Assembly: GCA_002361775.1 (NCBI GenBank)
Contig: DETV01000093.1
Coordinates: 1-14,323, forward strand
Direction: 5' to 3'
Source of the DNA: Eubacterium sp. UBA3279
GTDB lineage: Bacteria; Bacillota; Clostridia; Lachnospirales; Lachnospiraceae
DNA: 14,323 nt
The notes beneath the pieces are model-generated. The model had not been told where the DNA came from, did no database searches, and worked only from the letters and a program-made list of their open reading frames with translations. Positions 1 through 7,026 of the stretch are shown here, one piece after another. A program made the translations under genes and the position numbers. How positions within the stretch are numbered: position 1 is the first letter of the stretch; the number at the start of each line of letters is the position of its first letter.

Positions 1-17
1 TCTTAGCTTTGCTAAGA
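1..17 (-). terminator. Hairpin after the AAA+ ATPase gene
   Basis: A perfect 7-bp inverted repeat (TCTTAGC, 3-nt loop, GCTAAGA) lies 3 bases past the stop codon of the ATPase gene on the minus strand. It is placed as a transcription terminator closing the HTH-MmeI-DUF6414-ATPase operon. The expected T-run would fall outside the window, so intrinsic termination cannot be confirmed. Confidence 0.5.
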
Positions 18-20
18 GAT

Positions 21-1139
21 TTATTCTTCCGCATCACTACATATCTTCCTAATTGCTAAAAGTGAAAATGTATCCTTAACCAAATGTTTTATTTCTCTGG
101 CATTTGATGCAGTAATAGCAGCTTCTTTCAATTTCTCAAACAGTTTACTATCCTCAATATTAAAATCTGTTTTCAACCTTTCTATTTCCAATTCTGCAAT
201 TTTTTTCTTTGCCTCATTTGACAATTCATCAAATTTAATGATCGAATCAAAACGGTTATAAATTGGTAATCCCAAATTTTCCTTTACTTCATTAACTGTT
301 CTATAATTTGATGTGCATACAATAATTGCTTTATCTACCGTAACTTTATAATTATGATCCTCGTAAATACCTTCATCAAATAATTGATAAAATGCACTGT
401 GAAATACAGATAAAGCCTTGTCGAACTCATCAAACAAAAGCACATTTGAATCTCTGGCTAAAAGGTCTTGAGCAAAACTTTTCTCATTATATCTTCCACC
501 GAAAATATAATTTGCTGACTCATTATTCTGATACATAGAAAACTGCTTTCTTAATAACTTACCGCCCATTAGATCTGCTAAATATTGTGCCGACTCCGTT
601 TTCCCTAATCCTGAATCTCCATATAACAAAATAACAACCGGCTTTTTTTGTTTGCCATCCATTAAAGGATATATCGCCTGCAGTAATTTACTTTTTGCCT
701 TCTCCTGCCCGATTACTCTTTTCCTATATTGGCTGTTAAATGTCCGCAACATATTTTTTGAAACTTCTAAATAATGTTGATGTTCTTCGTGAATAATGCT
801 CTTATCAAATACACGGTATAACTGCTCTCGAATATTTTCTGGCGGGTTCTGTATATACATATTTGTTACTGATACTCTTGAAATAAAATTAATAAAATTT
901 ATAATCACATGCTCTTGGACACTGCAATATTCATCAGCATGAATTACCAGATTTCGAACAATGGGTTTCCGCTTTTTCTGAGTTTTTGGCTTAGGCTGAC
1001 CTGGAATAATAACATTCATTTCCATCTTTTTATTATCATCATCCAGTTGAGTTGCTAACTCTGTAAGATTTCTTGCCTTCTGTGGAATAATCTTTTCAAA
1101 AGCCGAATCTGATCCTACAAATATTTCAATCTTTTTCAC
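21..1139 (-). CDS. Clp-like AAA+ ATPase, last gene of the RM-associated operon
   Basis: Probable AAA+ ATPase of the ClpA/ClpB-like (AAA_2) class, 372 aa from the chosen start. The N-terminal ~135 residues match nothing I recognise and are presumably a partner- or substrate-binding region. The ATPase core follows: a Clp-style lead-in (RVIGQEKAKSKLLQAIYPLM, ~141-160), Walker A GDSGLGKT (~174-181), Walker B LLFDEFDK (~234-241), sensor-1 TSN (~276-278), an arginine-finger candidate in IYNRFD (~294-299) and a sensor-2-like NAREIKHLV (~346-354). All catalytic elements look intact. A GTG at 1139 (KKIEIFVGSD follows) is preferred because GCAGGTG lies at good spacing upstream. A GTG at 1148 would add three residues but sits directly on that ribosome site. 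The gene overlaps the DUF6414-like gene by 14 bp, so the two are probably translationally coupled. Its role next to a type IIL enzyme is inferred: ATP-driven remodelling, possibly in defence. Confidence 0.8.
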   Translation of the reverse strand: MKKIEIFVGSDSAFEKIIPQKARNLTELATQLDDDNKKMEMNVIIPGQPKPKTQKKRKPIVRNLVIHADEYCSVQEHVIINFINFISRVSVTNMYIQNPPENIREQLYRVFDKSIIHEEHQHYLEVSKNMLRTFNSQYRKRVIGQEKAKSKLLQAIYPLMDGKQKKPVVILLYGDSGLGKTESAQYLADLMGGKLLRKQFSMYQNNESANYIFGGRYNEKSFAQDLLARDSNVLLFDEFDKALSVFHSAFYQLFDEGIYEDHNYKVTVDKAIIVCTSNYRTVNEVKENLGLPIYNRFDSIIKFDELSNEAKKKIAELEIERLKTDFNIEDSKLFEKLKEAAITASNAREIKHLVKDTFSLLAIRKICSDAEE

Positions 1140-1923
1140 GTACCACACCTGCCAATACTATATCATAAACGTTTAATTCATCTTTTCCATTGGATACCGA
1201 TTCTTCTTCATTAGATACAGATTCGTTGTCATTCACAATATCTTCTGCTGTAATTTTTTCTTCTTCCGGTTTAAAATTAAATTCTTTGTCAATCGACAGA
1301 TTATCCTCGCTACAGGTTCCTACTTTGATCCCATAATATGTCAATTTCATTTTACTTAAATCGACAAGATTATAATTATTCTTGAATGCTTTAAGATTAA
1401 ATCTCAATACACTCTTTTTATCTTTTTCAGTTTTCAAAAGCATTTCATAGTAACCACGTTCACCCAATATCGCCTCATTCAGCTTTTCCATATCTATCGG
1501 CATTTCTTCTTTAGGCACGATTGTCATATATGAACTGACCATTTTATACAATGTCACTGAATTTTCAGGAGCATAGACCCCACTATTTTCAAATTTTTTC
1601 ACATGACTATCTTCATATGCTGCTTGTATATAATCTGTTAACAAAGTATTTTTTATGGTTTTATCAAAAGCACTTGTCAAATCTACCGCCGCACTTGCAT
1701 CTACCTTTCCCTGAAATGTTGCCTTAATATAATTCAAAATGTTAAAACCACTCTTTGCCTGAGCTTCAATCTCTGCTACTATTTTGGCTACCTTTTGTTT
1801 GTTTTCTTCTGTCGTCCAATCAAGGCGTCCCCCATTAGTAACATCAACGTAATCCTGTGCAGCGTCTTCATCAAAATATACAATTTTAAGGAATTCTGGT
1901 TTTTCAGCTTTTCTATTTTTCAA
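1126..1923 (-). CDS. DUF6414-like protein
   Basis: 265-aa soluble protein that I match from memory to the DUF6414 family by its N-terminal KIVYFDEDAAQDYVDV segment (13-28), an Ala/Lys-rich helical region (41-100, containing NTLLTDYI), and the pattern VLRFNLKAFKNNYNLVDLSK (172-191) then LTYYGIKVG (194-202). No catalytic motif is visible and no biochemical function is known to me. An acidic, low-complexity stretch with two ESVSN repeats (~234-245) ends the protein. The start is TTG: AAGGAG lies 8 bases upstream, and the MmeI-like stop codon is only 2 bases before it. It overlaps the ATPase gene downstream by 14 bp. The tight packing suggests it works with the restriction enzyme and/or the ATPase, for example as an adaptor or sensor; that is inference. 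Confidence 0.75.
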   Translation of the reverse strand: MKNRKAEKPEFLKIVYFDEDAAQDYVDVTNGGRLDWTTEENKQKVAKIVAEIEAQAKSGFNILNYIKATFQGKVDASAAVDLTSAFDKTIKNTLLTDYIQAAYEDSHVKKFENSGVYAPENSVTLYKMVSSYMTIVPKEEMPIDMEKLNEAILGERGYYEMLLKTEKDKKSVLRFNLKAFKNNYNLVDLSKMKLTYYGIKVGTCSEDNLSIDKEFNFKPEEEKITAEDIVNDNESVSNEEESVSNGKDELNVYDIVLAGVVREKD

Positions 1924-1925
1924 AT

Positions 1926-4736
1926 TTATTGCTCCTTCTTATTTTGCTGTTGTGTACATAATTGCTGATATCTTTTCATAAGTTCCGCCACACAGGCTGC
2001 TTCACTTTTATATGCTTCACTCCCTTTTGTGAATCCATATGCCTGCATCACTGCTATATCATTCTGATGATGTGCTTTCCGCAGTTCCGGCGGCATGGTC
2101 AATTCATCATAAAGATCCGCAAGACTACTGTCCGGATATAACGCTCTGGCATCCAAAATTGCCTGTGCAGTCTGTTCAATTTTTTGTTTTTGTTCTTCAG
2201 TTGGTGTCGGCCATGGAAAATTGTTATATACAATATTAGCAGAATATCTGTAATCACTCTTCATCCTTCCGCATACTGCACGCATCCATGCCATATGAAT
2301 ATTAGAAGTTAATATTGCAAAATGATACATTGTCGCTTCAGGAATAATGAAATTCAAATCTGTTGAAATTGTATTATTATCCAAAAATCCCATTGGAACA
2401 TAGCGTCGTTTCTCAGAACTTACTTTCGGTACGAGAATAAACGATACAGGATTATTTATTTCTCTAAACAAGGTTGGAGTTTCAGCCAACTTTCTCCGTC
2501 CAGCATCTGGCGATTTTTCCCTGTCTTCTTTACATGCTTCTACTCTTTGAAGTACCATTGGCATTTTTCTCAATTCAGACGGACTAATACCTACCAACCA
2601 TAAGCACCAACGTTTTTTATTATTTATAAATTCTGTAGAGCCTACAAGTCTTTTCACATAAGGTCTAGCTGATGGTTCTTTCAAAAGGAACTCTTCGTAA
2701 TCCTCATTTTCAATAATAAGATGTCCACCATCCGCTGGTCTATTTCCCGTAATCATTTGCGGAACATCACACAATGGTTTATTTCTATTAGAAATAAATT
2801 CATTCGGAGCTTCTAGCAAATATGCATTTATATTCTTTACTTCTTTAAAACGTCCATTTGAATATATTTTTCTTTTGTCTTGATTATTTGCAACGCTAAA
2901 CCCGACAATTACACAATGCACATGAGCTTTTAAACTCGCCTCACTATCCCACCGAAATGTCCTATGGGCAAAATCAATATGAATATCAAATCTTTCATAT
3001 AAAGGTTTCCAGACACCCGCAACCTGCTCTCCCTGTGTAATAGAATTCGTTGATACGAATGCAGTTCGGATTGCTGTTCCCTGCATAAATTTTGATGCTT
3101 TAAAATACCATCCTGCAACATAATCAATTTTACCGGCAGTCTTATATGGCTTTCCTTTTTCATCCACATAAATAGACAAAATATCATTTTTCTGTTCTTT
3201 ACTCTGCAAGGAATATCCAACAAACGGAGGATTCCCCATAATGTACGACAATTGATTTTTGGGAACAACGTTCTCCCAATCCAACTGCAAAGCATTACCT
3301 TCCACAATAAACGCATTCGTTGTCAACGGAAGGAAATCCAGATTCATATGAACAATATCTTCTGTTTCTTTCATCATTTGGGATTCTGCGATCCACAGTG
3401 CCGTCTTTGCTACCGTAACTGCAAAGTCATTGATTTCAATACCATAGAACTGGTCAATGGATACCTGAATGGGCGATGAACCATCAAAGCCAAAAGTAAT
3501 CTGACCACCCTGCAACTCTTTTATAACTACATTTTCCAATCGCCGGATACTGATATACGTTTCTGTAAGGAAATTTCCACTTCCTGATGCCGGATCCAGC
3601 CACCGCAGCCCTGCCAGTTTTTTCTGAAATTCTTTCAGTTTTTTCTCTTTTGTGCGCTGGACGGGTATTTGCCTGATCTCTTCCAGTTCATTATTCAGGT
3701 CCTCCAGAAACAGCGGATCAATCACTTTATGAATATTTTCAATACTTGTATAATGCATCCCGCCAGATCGTCTGGTTTCCGGATTCAATGTGCTTTCAAA
3801 TACAGCTCCGAAAATAGTCGGACTGATTTCTGACCAATTAAAATCTGCGGATGCTTTTTCAAGCAGCAACTGACGGATTTCTTCTGTAAACTGAGGAATC
3901 TCAATATTTTCATTGGCAAATAAGCCGCCGTTTACATATGGAAACGCAGAAAGAGATTCTTCCAGATAGGGGTCTCTGTCTTCCGGTTTTGTGTCAAGCA
4001 CCTGAAACAATTCGATAACAGCCTTTCTCATATGCTTTGCATCAAATTCTTCCAGATAATCATGAAACATACCATGTCTGCCAAAAATACCTGCATCCTC
4101 CGCATACAGACAGAATACAAATCTGACACATAGGATATTCAGGCTTTTCATTGCCCGTTCTGTTGTCGGGTCTACATACTGTTTTGCCAGTGCGTCATAA
4201 AGCAGCCCAACAATATCTCCCGCAGCAATAGAAACTTCCATTTCTCTCTGAAGGTTCGTATTCCCCTCTTCCACTAGAAATTGAAGCCGATAATACTCCT
4301 TTTCCAGTTCTTCCAGCAAAATAATTTCCGGATCACCACCCGGTTTTTCCATATCATAAATATAAAAGGACTTAAAATTGCTGGTGACAATCCATCTCGG
4401 ACGTTTTGAATACGGTAATTCTGATGAATATCTCTTCGCCTGCTCAAACGGTGTCAGCATGGAGCCATCAGACTGCTTAATCGCAGCCGTCAGGCTCTTG
4501 TTGATACTTTTCTGTTCAATCATGACATGCGTTTTTTCAATGTATCCATCTATAAAACTGGTATGATCAAGATGAACCTGATCTTCAAAAGAAATAAACT
4601 GGGAAATATCCGTAACACCAAATACTGTTGTCAATAATTCCACCCAAAATATCTGGCTGTCTCCTTTTTCATATCCCCGATCTTTCCAGTTTTTTGCAAA
4701 TATTTTTGCAGCTGCCCTTTGCTGTGCATCTGTCAT
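1926..4736 (-). CDS. MmeI-like type IIL restriction enzyme/DNA methyltransferase
   Basis: 936-aa single-chain restriction-modification protein, close to the usual size of the MmeI family. Such enzymes use one target-recognition domain to direct both adenine methylation of one strand and cleavage at a distance. N-terminal nuclease: a PD-(D/E)XK-type set with D63 and E74-Q-K76, followed by a conserved QAKRYSSELP segment (~99-108). A helical connector (~170-370) contains YVNGGLFANE (267-276). The methyltransferase core has SAM-binding motif I DPASGSGNF (381-389), YGIEIND (431-437) and catalytic motif IV NPPF (502-505), the gamma-class adenine-MTase signature. Residues ~620-850 are the likely target-recognition region, followed by a helical C-terminus. 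No frameshift is seen and both active sites look intact, so both activities are predicted. The start is supported by AGGAGG 8-9 bases upstream; this site includes the last bases of the HTH gene. Sequence specificity cannot be read from the protein by eye. Confidence 0.92.
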   Translation of the reverse strand: MTDAQQRAAAKIFAKNWKDRGYEKGDSQIFWVELLTTVFGVTDISQFISFEDQVHLDHTSFIDGYIEKTHVMIEQKSINKSLTAAIKQSDGSMLTPFEQAKRYSSELPYSKRPRWIVTSNFKSFYIYDMEKPGGDPEIILLEELEKEYYRLQFLVEEGNTNLQREMEVSIAAGDIVGLLYDALAKQYVDPTTERAMKSLNILCVRFVFCLYAEDAGIFGRHGMFHDYLEEFDAKHMRKAVIELFQVLDTKPEDRDPYLEESLSAFPYVNGGLFANENIEIPQFTEEIRQLLLEKASADFNWSEISPTIFGAVFESTLNPETRRSGGMHYTSIENIHKVIDPLFLEDLNNELEEIRQIPVQRTKEKKLKEFQKKLAGLRWLDPASGSGNFLTETYISIRRLENVVIKELQGGQITFGFDGSSPIQVSIDQFYGIEINDFAVTVAKTALWIAESQMMKETEDIVHMNLDFLPLTTNAFIVEGNALQLDWENVVPKNQLSYIMGNPPFVGYSLQSKEQKNDILSIYVDEKGKPYKTAGKIDYVAGWYFKASKFMQGTAIRTAFVSTNSITQGEQVAGVWKPLYERFDIHIDFAHRTFRWDSEASLKAHVHCVIVGFSVANNQDKRKIYSNGRFKEVKNINAYLLEAPNEFISNRNKPLCDVPQMITGNRPADGGHLIIENEDYEEFLLKEPSARPYVKRLVGSTEFINNKKRWCLWLVGISPSELRKMPMVLQRVEACKEDREKSPDAGRRKLAETPTLFREINNPVSFILVPKVSSEKRRYVPMGFLDNNTISTDLNFIIPEATMYHFAILTSNIHMAWMRAVCGRMKSDYRYSANIVYNNFPWPTPTEEQKQKIEQTAQAILDARALYPDSSLADLYDELTMPPELRKAHHQNDIAVMQAYGFTKGSEAYKSEAACVAELMKRYQQLCTQQQNKKEQ

Positions 4737-4748
4737 TGCTGCAACCTC

Positions 4749-4958
4749 CTATACTTCATCATCGGTAAATTCCATCATCTCATCAATGGAACATCCCAGC
4801 TTCTTACAAATTTTCTCTACTGTTTCCATGGAAACATACTGATTTTTTCCCATCCGGGCAAGAATATTTCCGCTAATACCGGTCAGATTCTGCATTTCGA
4901 TCCGTTTCATATTTTTATCAATCAGTAATTTCCACAGTCTGTTATAGCTTACACCCAT
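4749..4958 (-). CDS. Small Cro/C1-type HTH regulator
   Basis: 69-aa single-domain DNA-binding protein. It resembles the short XRE-family (YozG-like) regulators common in Firmicute mobile elements: MGVSYNRLWKLLIDK, a first helix, then helix-turn-helix around MQNLTGISGNILARM (~22-36) and a terminal helix VEKICKKLGCSIDEMMEF (~47-64). It is the first gene of the operon, with AGGAGG 5-6 bases before its ATG and a TATAAT -10 box about 35 bp upstream. Its stop codon (TAG) runs into the AGGAGG of the restriction gene, 12 bases before that ATG, so translation of the two is probably coupled. By analogy with controller proteins of restriction-modification systems it may time or autoregulate expression. 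This is inferred from position, not demonstrated. Confidence 0.85.
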   Translation of the reverse strand: MGVSYNRLWKLLIDKNMKRIEMQNLTGISGNILARMGKNQYVSMETVEKICKKLGCSIDEMMEFTDDEV

Positions 4959-4992
4959 ACATTACCTCCTGATCTGCTTCAAACATAGTTTC

Positions 4993-5019
4993 ATTATATC
5001 ACGATTTTGTTAGGTTGAA
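4993..5019 (-). promoter_or_regulatory. Promoter of the HTH/MmeI-like operon
   Basis: On the minus strand a perfect TATAAT (4993-4998) is preceded, after a short 15-bp spacer, by TTCAAC (5014-5019). It lies 34 bases before the HTH start codon. The -10 box is strong. The -35 assignment is uncertain because of the spacer length. Confidence 0.55.
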
Positions 5020-5078
5020 TACCAATTTTGCATGAAATATATCTGCTTATCATCCCTTATCATCCGTCTGTTGGTAGA

Positions 5079-5105
5079 AAAGAGACTGCACCGGGCAATC
5101 TCTTT
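5079..5105 (-). terminator. Intrinsic terminator of ssb
   Basis: On the minus strand, 11 bases past the ssb stop codon, AAAGAGATTGC pairs with GCAGTCTCTTT (11 bp with one G-U) around a 5-nt loop. The stem's own terminal Ts and TTC follow. It separates ssb transcription from the downstream HTH/MmeI-like operon. Confidence 0.75.
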
Positions 5106-5116
5106 CCTAATAGCAC

Positions 5117-5530
5117 TTACTGAAAAGGGATTTCATCATCATCCCGCACATTCATAAATTCATCCGGATTGGTTCCGGTTTCTTTTTCCCTCTCCGAAGA
5201 AGGATTGCTTTCCTTATTCTGTGCAAATTCATGTTCCTCCACAATGACATCGGTTGTATAAACCGTTTTCCCATCCTTATCCTTATAGTTTCCGGTGCTG
5301 ATACGACCACCAATCACGATACGCATCCCTTTCCGAAGATATTTCTGTGCAAATTCAGCACTCTTACCAAATGTAACACAAGAAATAAAATCTGCCTCCT
5401 GTTCCCCATCACGCTTATATCTACGGTTCACAGCCAGCGTATATCTTGCCACTGCCATATCATTGTCTTTGCCGGCATATTTGATCTCCGGATTTTTTGT
5501 CAGTCTGCCCATTAAAATAACTTTATTCAT
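5117..5530 (-). CDS. ssb: Single-stranded DNA-binding protein
   Basis: 137-aa SSB. It coats single-stranded DNA during replication, repair and, in a mobile element, conjugative transfer. The OB fold covers ~1-105 with the standard opening MNKVILMGRLTKNPEIKY, then ARYTLAVNR, DFISCVTFGKSAEFAQKYL and KGMRIVIGGRISTGNY. A short Ser/Glu/Lys-rich linker follows, and the protein ends in the acidic DDDEIPFQ tip used to recruit partner enzymes. The ATG at 5530 is chosen over an in-frame upstream start because the fold begins there and AAAGGA lies 9 bases upstream. It is followed by a terminator, and a small TTRAP-like gene ends 20 bp upstream. The short linker and neighbours suggest the element's own SSB rather than the chromosomal copy. 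Confidence 0.95.
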   Translation of the reverse strand: MNKVILMGRLTKNPEIKYAGKDNDMAVARYTLAVNRRYKRDGEQEADFISCVTFGKSAEFAQKYLRKGMRIVIGGRISTGNYKDKDGKTVYTTDVIVEEHEFAQNKESNPSSEREKETGTNPDEFMNVRDDDEIPFQ

Positions 5531-5550
5531 AGTTTTTGTCCTTTCTGCAG

Positions 5551-5841
5551 CTATGCTGCCATACAATCATCATTCGGCACCATCAATGCACTGGTTCCCG
5601 GCGGTCTGGTTCCATCATCAGGCGAAAACAATTCGCAGATATGGAAATATATCACCGAATACTGTTCTGACAAACCTCTTCTTTCCAACTTATTGCATAA
5701 CCTGATGATTCTTCTCTTCATACAGTTGTTTGTCGCAAGCAACGCAACAGACCGCAGCCTTTCCTTTGTGTTCTTCAGATTTGGACAGCCAAACCAGTAA
5801 ATCAGCTGCATCTCTTCCACTTTCAGATATCTCACTTTCAT
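5551..5841 (-). CDS. Small TTRAP-like mobile-element protein
   Basis: 96-aa protein starting MKVRYLKVEEMQLIYWF. Residues ~6-55 (VEEMQLIYWFGCPNLKNTKERL ... MKRRIIRLCNKLE, not contiguous) resemble the transposon-transfer assisting protein (TTRAP) family of conjugative elements: an initial V/T-E-E motif, a hydrophobic segment, then two helices ending in KLE. The match is from memory and weak, and no mechanism is known to me. The C-terminal ~25 residues (Pro/Gly/Asp-rich) look unlike a folded domain. The start is ambiguous: ATG at 5841 has AGAGG only 2 bases upstream, while GTG at 5844 has an even poorer site. It lies just upstream of ssb in the same orientation, a common setting for this family. 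Confidence 0.55.
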   Translation of the reverse strand: MKVRYLKVEEMQLIYWFGCPNLKNTKERLRSVALLATNNCMKRRIIRLCNKLERRGLSEQYSVIYFHICELFSPDDGTRPPGTSALMVPNDDCMAA

Positions 5842-5907
5842 CACCTCTTTCTTTCAGACTTACGCCTTTATTTAAAAAATTCTTCCGGATTTGTTTTTTT
5901 ACCCTGA

Positions 5908-6105
5908 CTAGCTGTGGCTCTTGCAAACCACCTCTGCCTGCACGCAGGCAACTGCTCTAAGGCTCTGAGCAGCCCGCCCATCTCCGGGAGTGTCATTATT
6001 TCTTCGCTCAATTTCCATTAGAAACGTCATGGCGTAAGTCTGTTCACCAGTCAGGAAACTCATAAAATTGTCAAGGTACGCAGAAGGTTCTAAAAATGCC
6101 CTCAC
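5908..6105 (-). CDS. Doubtful small ORF running into a structured DNA site
   Basis: 65-codon frame starting with GTG. The first ~35 residues (FLEPSAYLDNFMSFLTGEQ, then TYAMTFLMEIERRNN) look like genuine protein, amphipathic and rich in aromatic/aliphatic residues. The last ~28 residues are translated from a GC-rich run of hairpins and look like read-through of non-coding structure. There is no good ribosome binding site. The GTG overlaps the TGA of a 32-codon frame upstream (ATGTGAGGG), which would allow coupling. It may be a short element gene, the 5' or 3' remnant of a longer one, or spurious. I do not recognise a family. Confidence 0.35.
   Translation of the reverse strand: MRAFLEPSAYLDNFMSFLTGEQTYAMTFLMEIERRNNDTPGDGRAAQSLRAVACVQAEVVCKSHS
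5910..5972. other. GC-rich hairpin cluster, candidate oriT or structured site
   Basis: Within an AT-rich neighbourhood this stretch carries a near-perfect palindrome TGCCTGC-AC-GCAGGCA (5935-5950) and, 2 bp on, CTGCTC ... GAGCAG (5952-5957 and 5967-5972). A third imperfect pairing, TGGCTCTTGCAAACCA, lies at 5916-5931. Clustered inverted repeats close to ssb and small transfer genes are what an origin of transfer or single-strand initiation site would look like. No relaxase gene or known nic site is available in the window to confirm it. Confidence 0.35.
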
Positions 6106-6415
6106 ATACTAAATTCAAGTGACTTTATCCGATGCAAAATAAAAATGAGATTTTCTAACATTTTTATTATTCTTTCTTCCGTTTCTGTTCTAAAAAGCAC
6201 AGTAATTTAGTAAAACCTCCTGTAAATGCCACTGTATGTAAACTTCAAATAGCTTTACCAAATCACAACATGATTTTTTCTTGCATTTTTAATCCTTCTA
6301 CTAATACAGGACTGGGAAGGGTAAAAGTTGACCTGTTTTGAAAATTATATTGTATTTTTTCAGATACAAAAGCACAGGCACCGACCAGATTTCCGCCAGC
6401 TCCCATTTGGGTATG

Positions 6416-6452
6416 CAAAACAAAAGACACCAACTTTTTTACGGTTGATGCC
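6416..6452 (-). terminator. Terminator-like hairpin in the gene-poor stretch
   Basis: On the minus strand GGCATCAAC pairs with GTTGGTGTC (9 bp, two G-U) around a 9-nt A-rich loop, followed by TTTTGTTTT. The form is that of an intrinsic terminator, but no intact minus-strand gene lies immediately upstream. It may be left over from a lost gene or end a small RNA. Confidence 0.45.
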
Positions 6453-6588
6453 CTTTGGGTTACTCACTATTCTTTTTTCACAAAACCGGAATTGATATTT
6501 CACTTATTTTAAGAAATTTAATAATTATTATATTTGCTTATCAAATTCCTCACAAACCATTGAAAACACTAAGTTTGTAGCAAGTGAA

Positions 6589-6667
6589 CTTTCCCTTACT
6601 CTTTCCCTTGTGTTATACCATCCCATTGCTTTTCACGAACCTTAATATGGGAAAAAATAAGGGAAAG
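6589..6667. repeat. CTTTCCCTTA direct and inverted repeats
   Basis: CTTTCCCTT occurs at 6589-6597 and again exactly 12 bp later (6601-6609). The complementary TAAGGGAAAG is at 6658-6667, giving a perfect 10-bp inverted repeat with the first copy. CCCAT (6622-6626) and ATGGG (6647-6651) nest inside. It lies upstream of the DUF6061-like gene and could be a regulator-binding site or an element boundary. Confidence 0.5.
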
Positions 6668-6779
6668 AAACTCTCATAACACAGTATAACATATAACAAT
6701 ATCGACATGGTGAACTGATTGAAATGTTTCCGATATTTAATTCTGTAACTGATTATTAAAAATATGGAGATGAGATACG

Positions 6780-7019
6780 ATGAGAACAATATATGCAGAA
6801 TACAACATCTATCATAATAGTATTGATGTTTATACTAGCGCCGGATATATGCTTCGCATTGATTGTTGGGAAGCTGAGAAAGATTTAAAAACCACACCCG
6901 GATCAGAGTGTGCATTAACCTCGCTAGCTGTAGATGAGCCATTAGAATATGCAAGACTATTTCTTGATGGTAATTTACATATGTGGATAGATGCGGATGA
7001 TTCATTAGAACCTTATTAA
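6780..7019 (+). CDS. DUF6061-like small protein
   Basis: 79-aa acidic soluble protein. From memory it matches the DUF6061 family of small clostridial proteins: an MRTIYAEYNIYHNSIDVYT opening with alternating beta-like residues, a central CWEAEKDLKTTPGSECALTSLA, and the tail EPLEYARLFLDGNLHMWID with a final acidic DADDSLEPY. No catalytic motif is visible and its function is not known. GGAGA lies 9-10 bases before the ATG. It converges on the histidine kinase gene, with a hairpin between them. It is the only plus-strand gene left of the ABC operon and is probably transcribed alone. Confidence 0.75.
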   Translation: MRTIYAEYNIYHNSIDVYTSAGYMLRIDCWEAEKDLKTTPGSECALTSLAVDEPLEYARLFLDGNLHMWIDADDSLEPY

Positions 7020-7026
7020 AAAGAAA

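Larger units (their letters stand above)
6106..6779. other. 674-bp AT-rich stretch without a convincing gene
   Basis: No frame here has both a good start and protein-like content. It holds an AGGAGG on the minus strand (6216-6221) with no properly spaced ATG/GTG/TTG, only a GTG 15 bases on that opens a 32-codon frame. It also holds a 47- to 55-codon minus-strand frame ending at 6263, a terminator-like hairpin (6426-6452), and GGGAAAG-type repeats (6589-6667). It reads like decayed genes and regulatory sequence at a module boundary. Confidence 0.6.

Noticed and set aside
2930..3479. Frames on both strands inside the methyltransferase region
   Set aside because: Shadows of the MmeI-like gene, whose motif IV and flanking conserved segments lie here.
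5690..5926. 78-codon frame overlapping the TTRAP-like gene in another frame on the same strand
   Set aside because: Charged, plausible-looking N-terminus, but the overlapping frame better resembles a known family and runs closer to ssb; both cannot be coding over the shared stretch.
6102..6200. 32-codon minus-strand frame starting GTG at 6200
   Set aside because: Its only ribosome-like site (AGGAGG at 6216-6221) is 15 bases away, too far for normal initiation, and the peptide matches nothing I know; the overlap with the next frame is mentioned there.
6328..6356. Plus-strand promoter-like TTGACC-17 bp-TGTATT
   Set aside because: Good hexamers and spacing, but AT-rich DNA yields such matches by chance and there is no gene directly downstream; RNA data would be needed.
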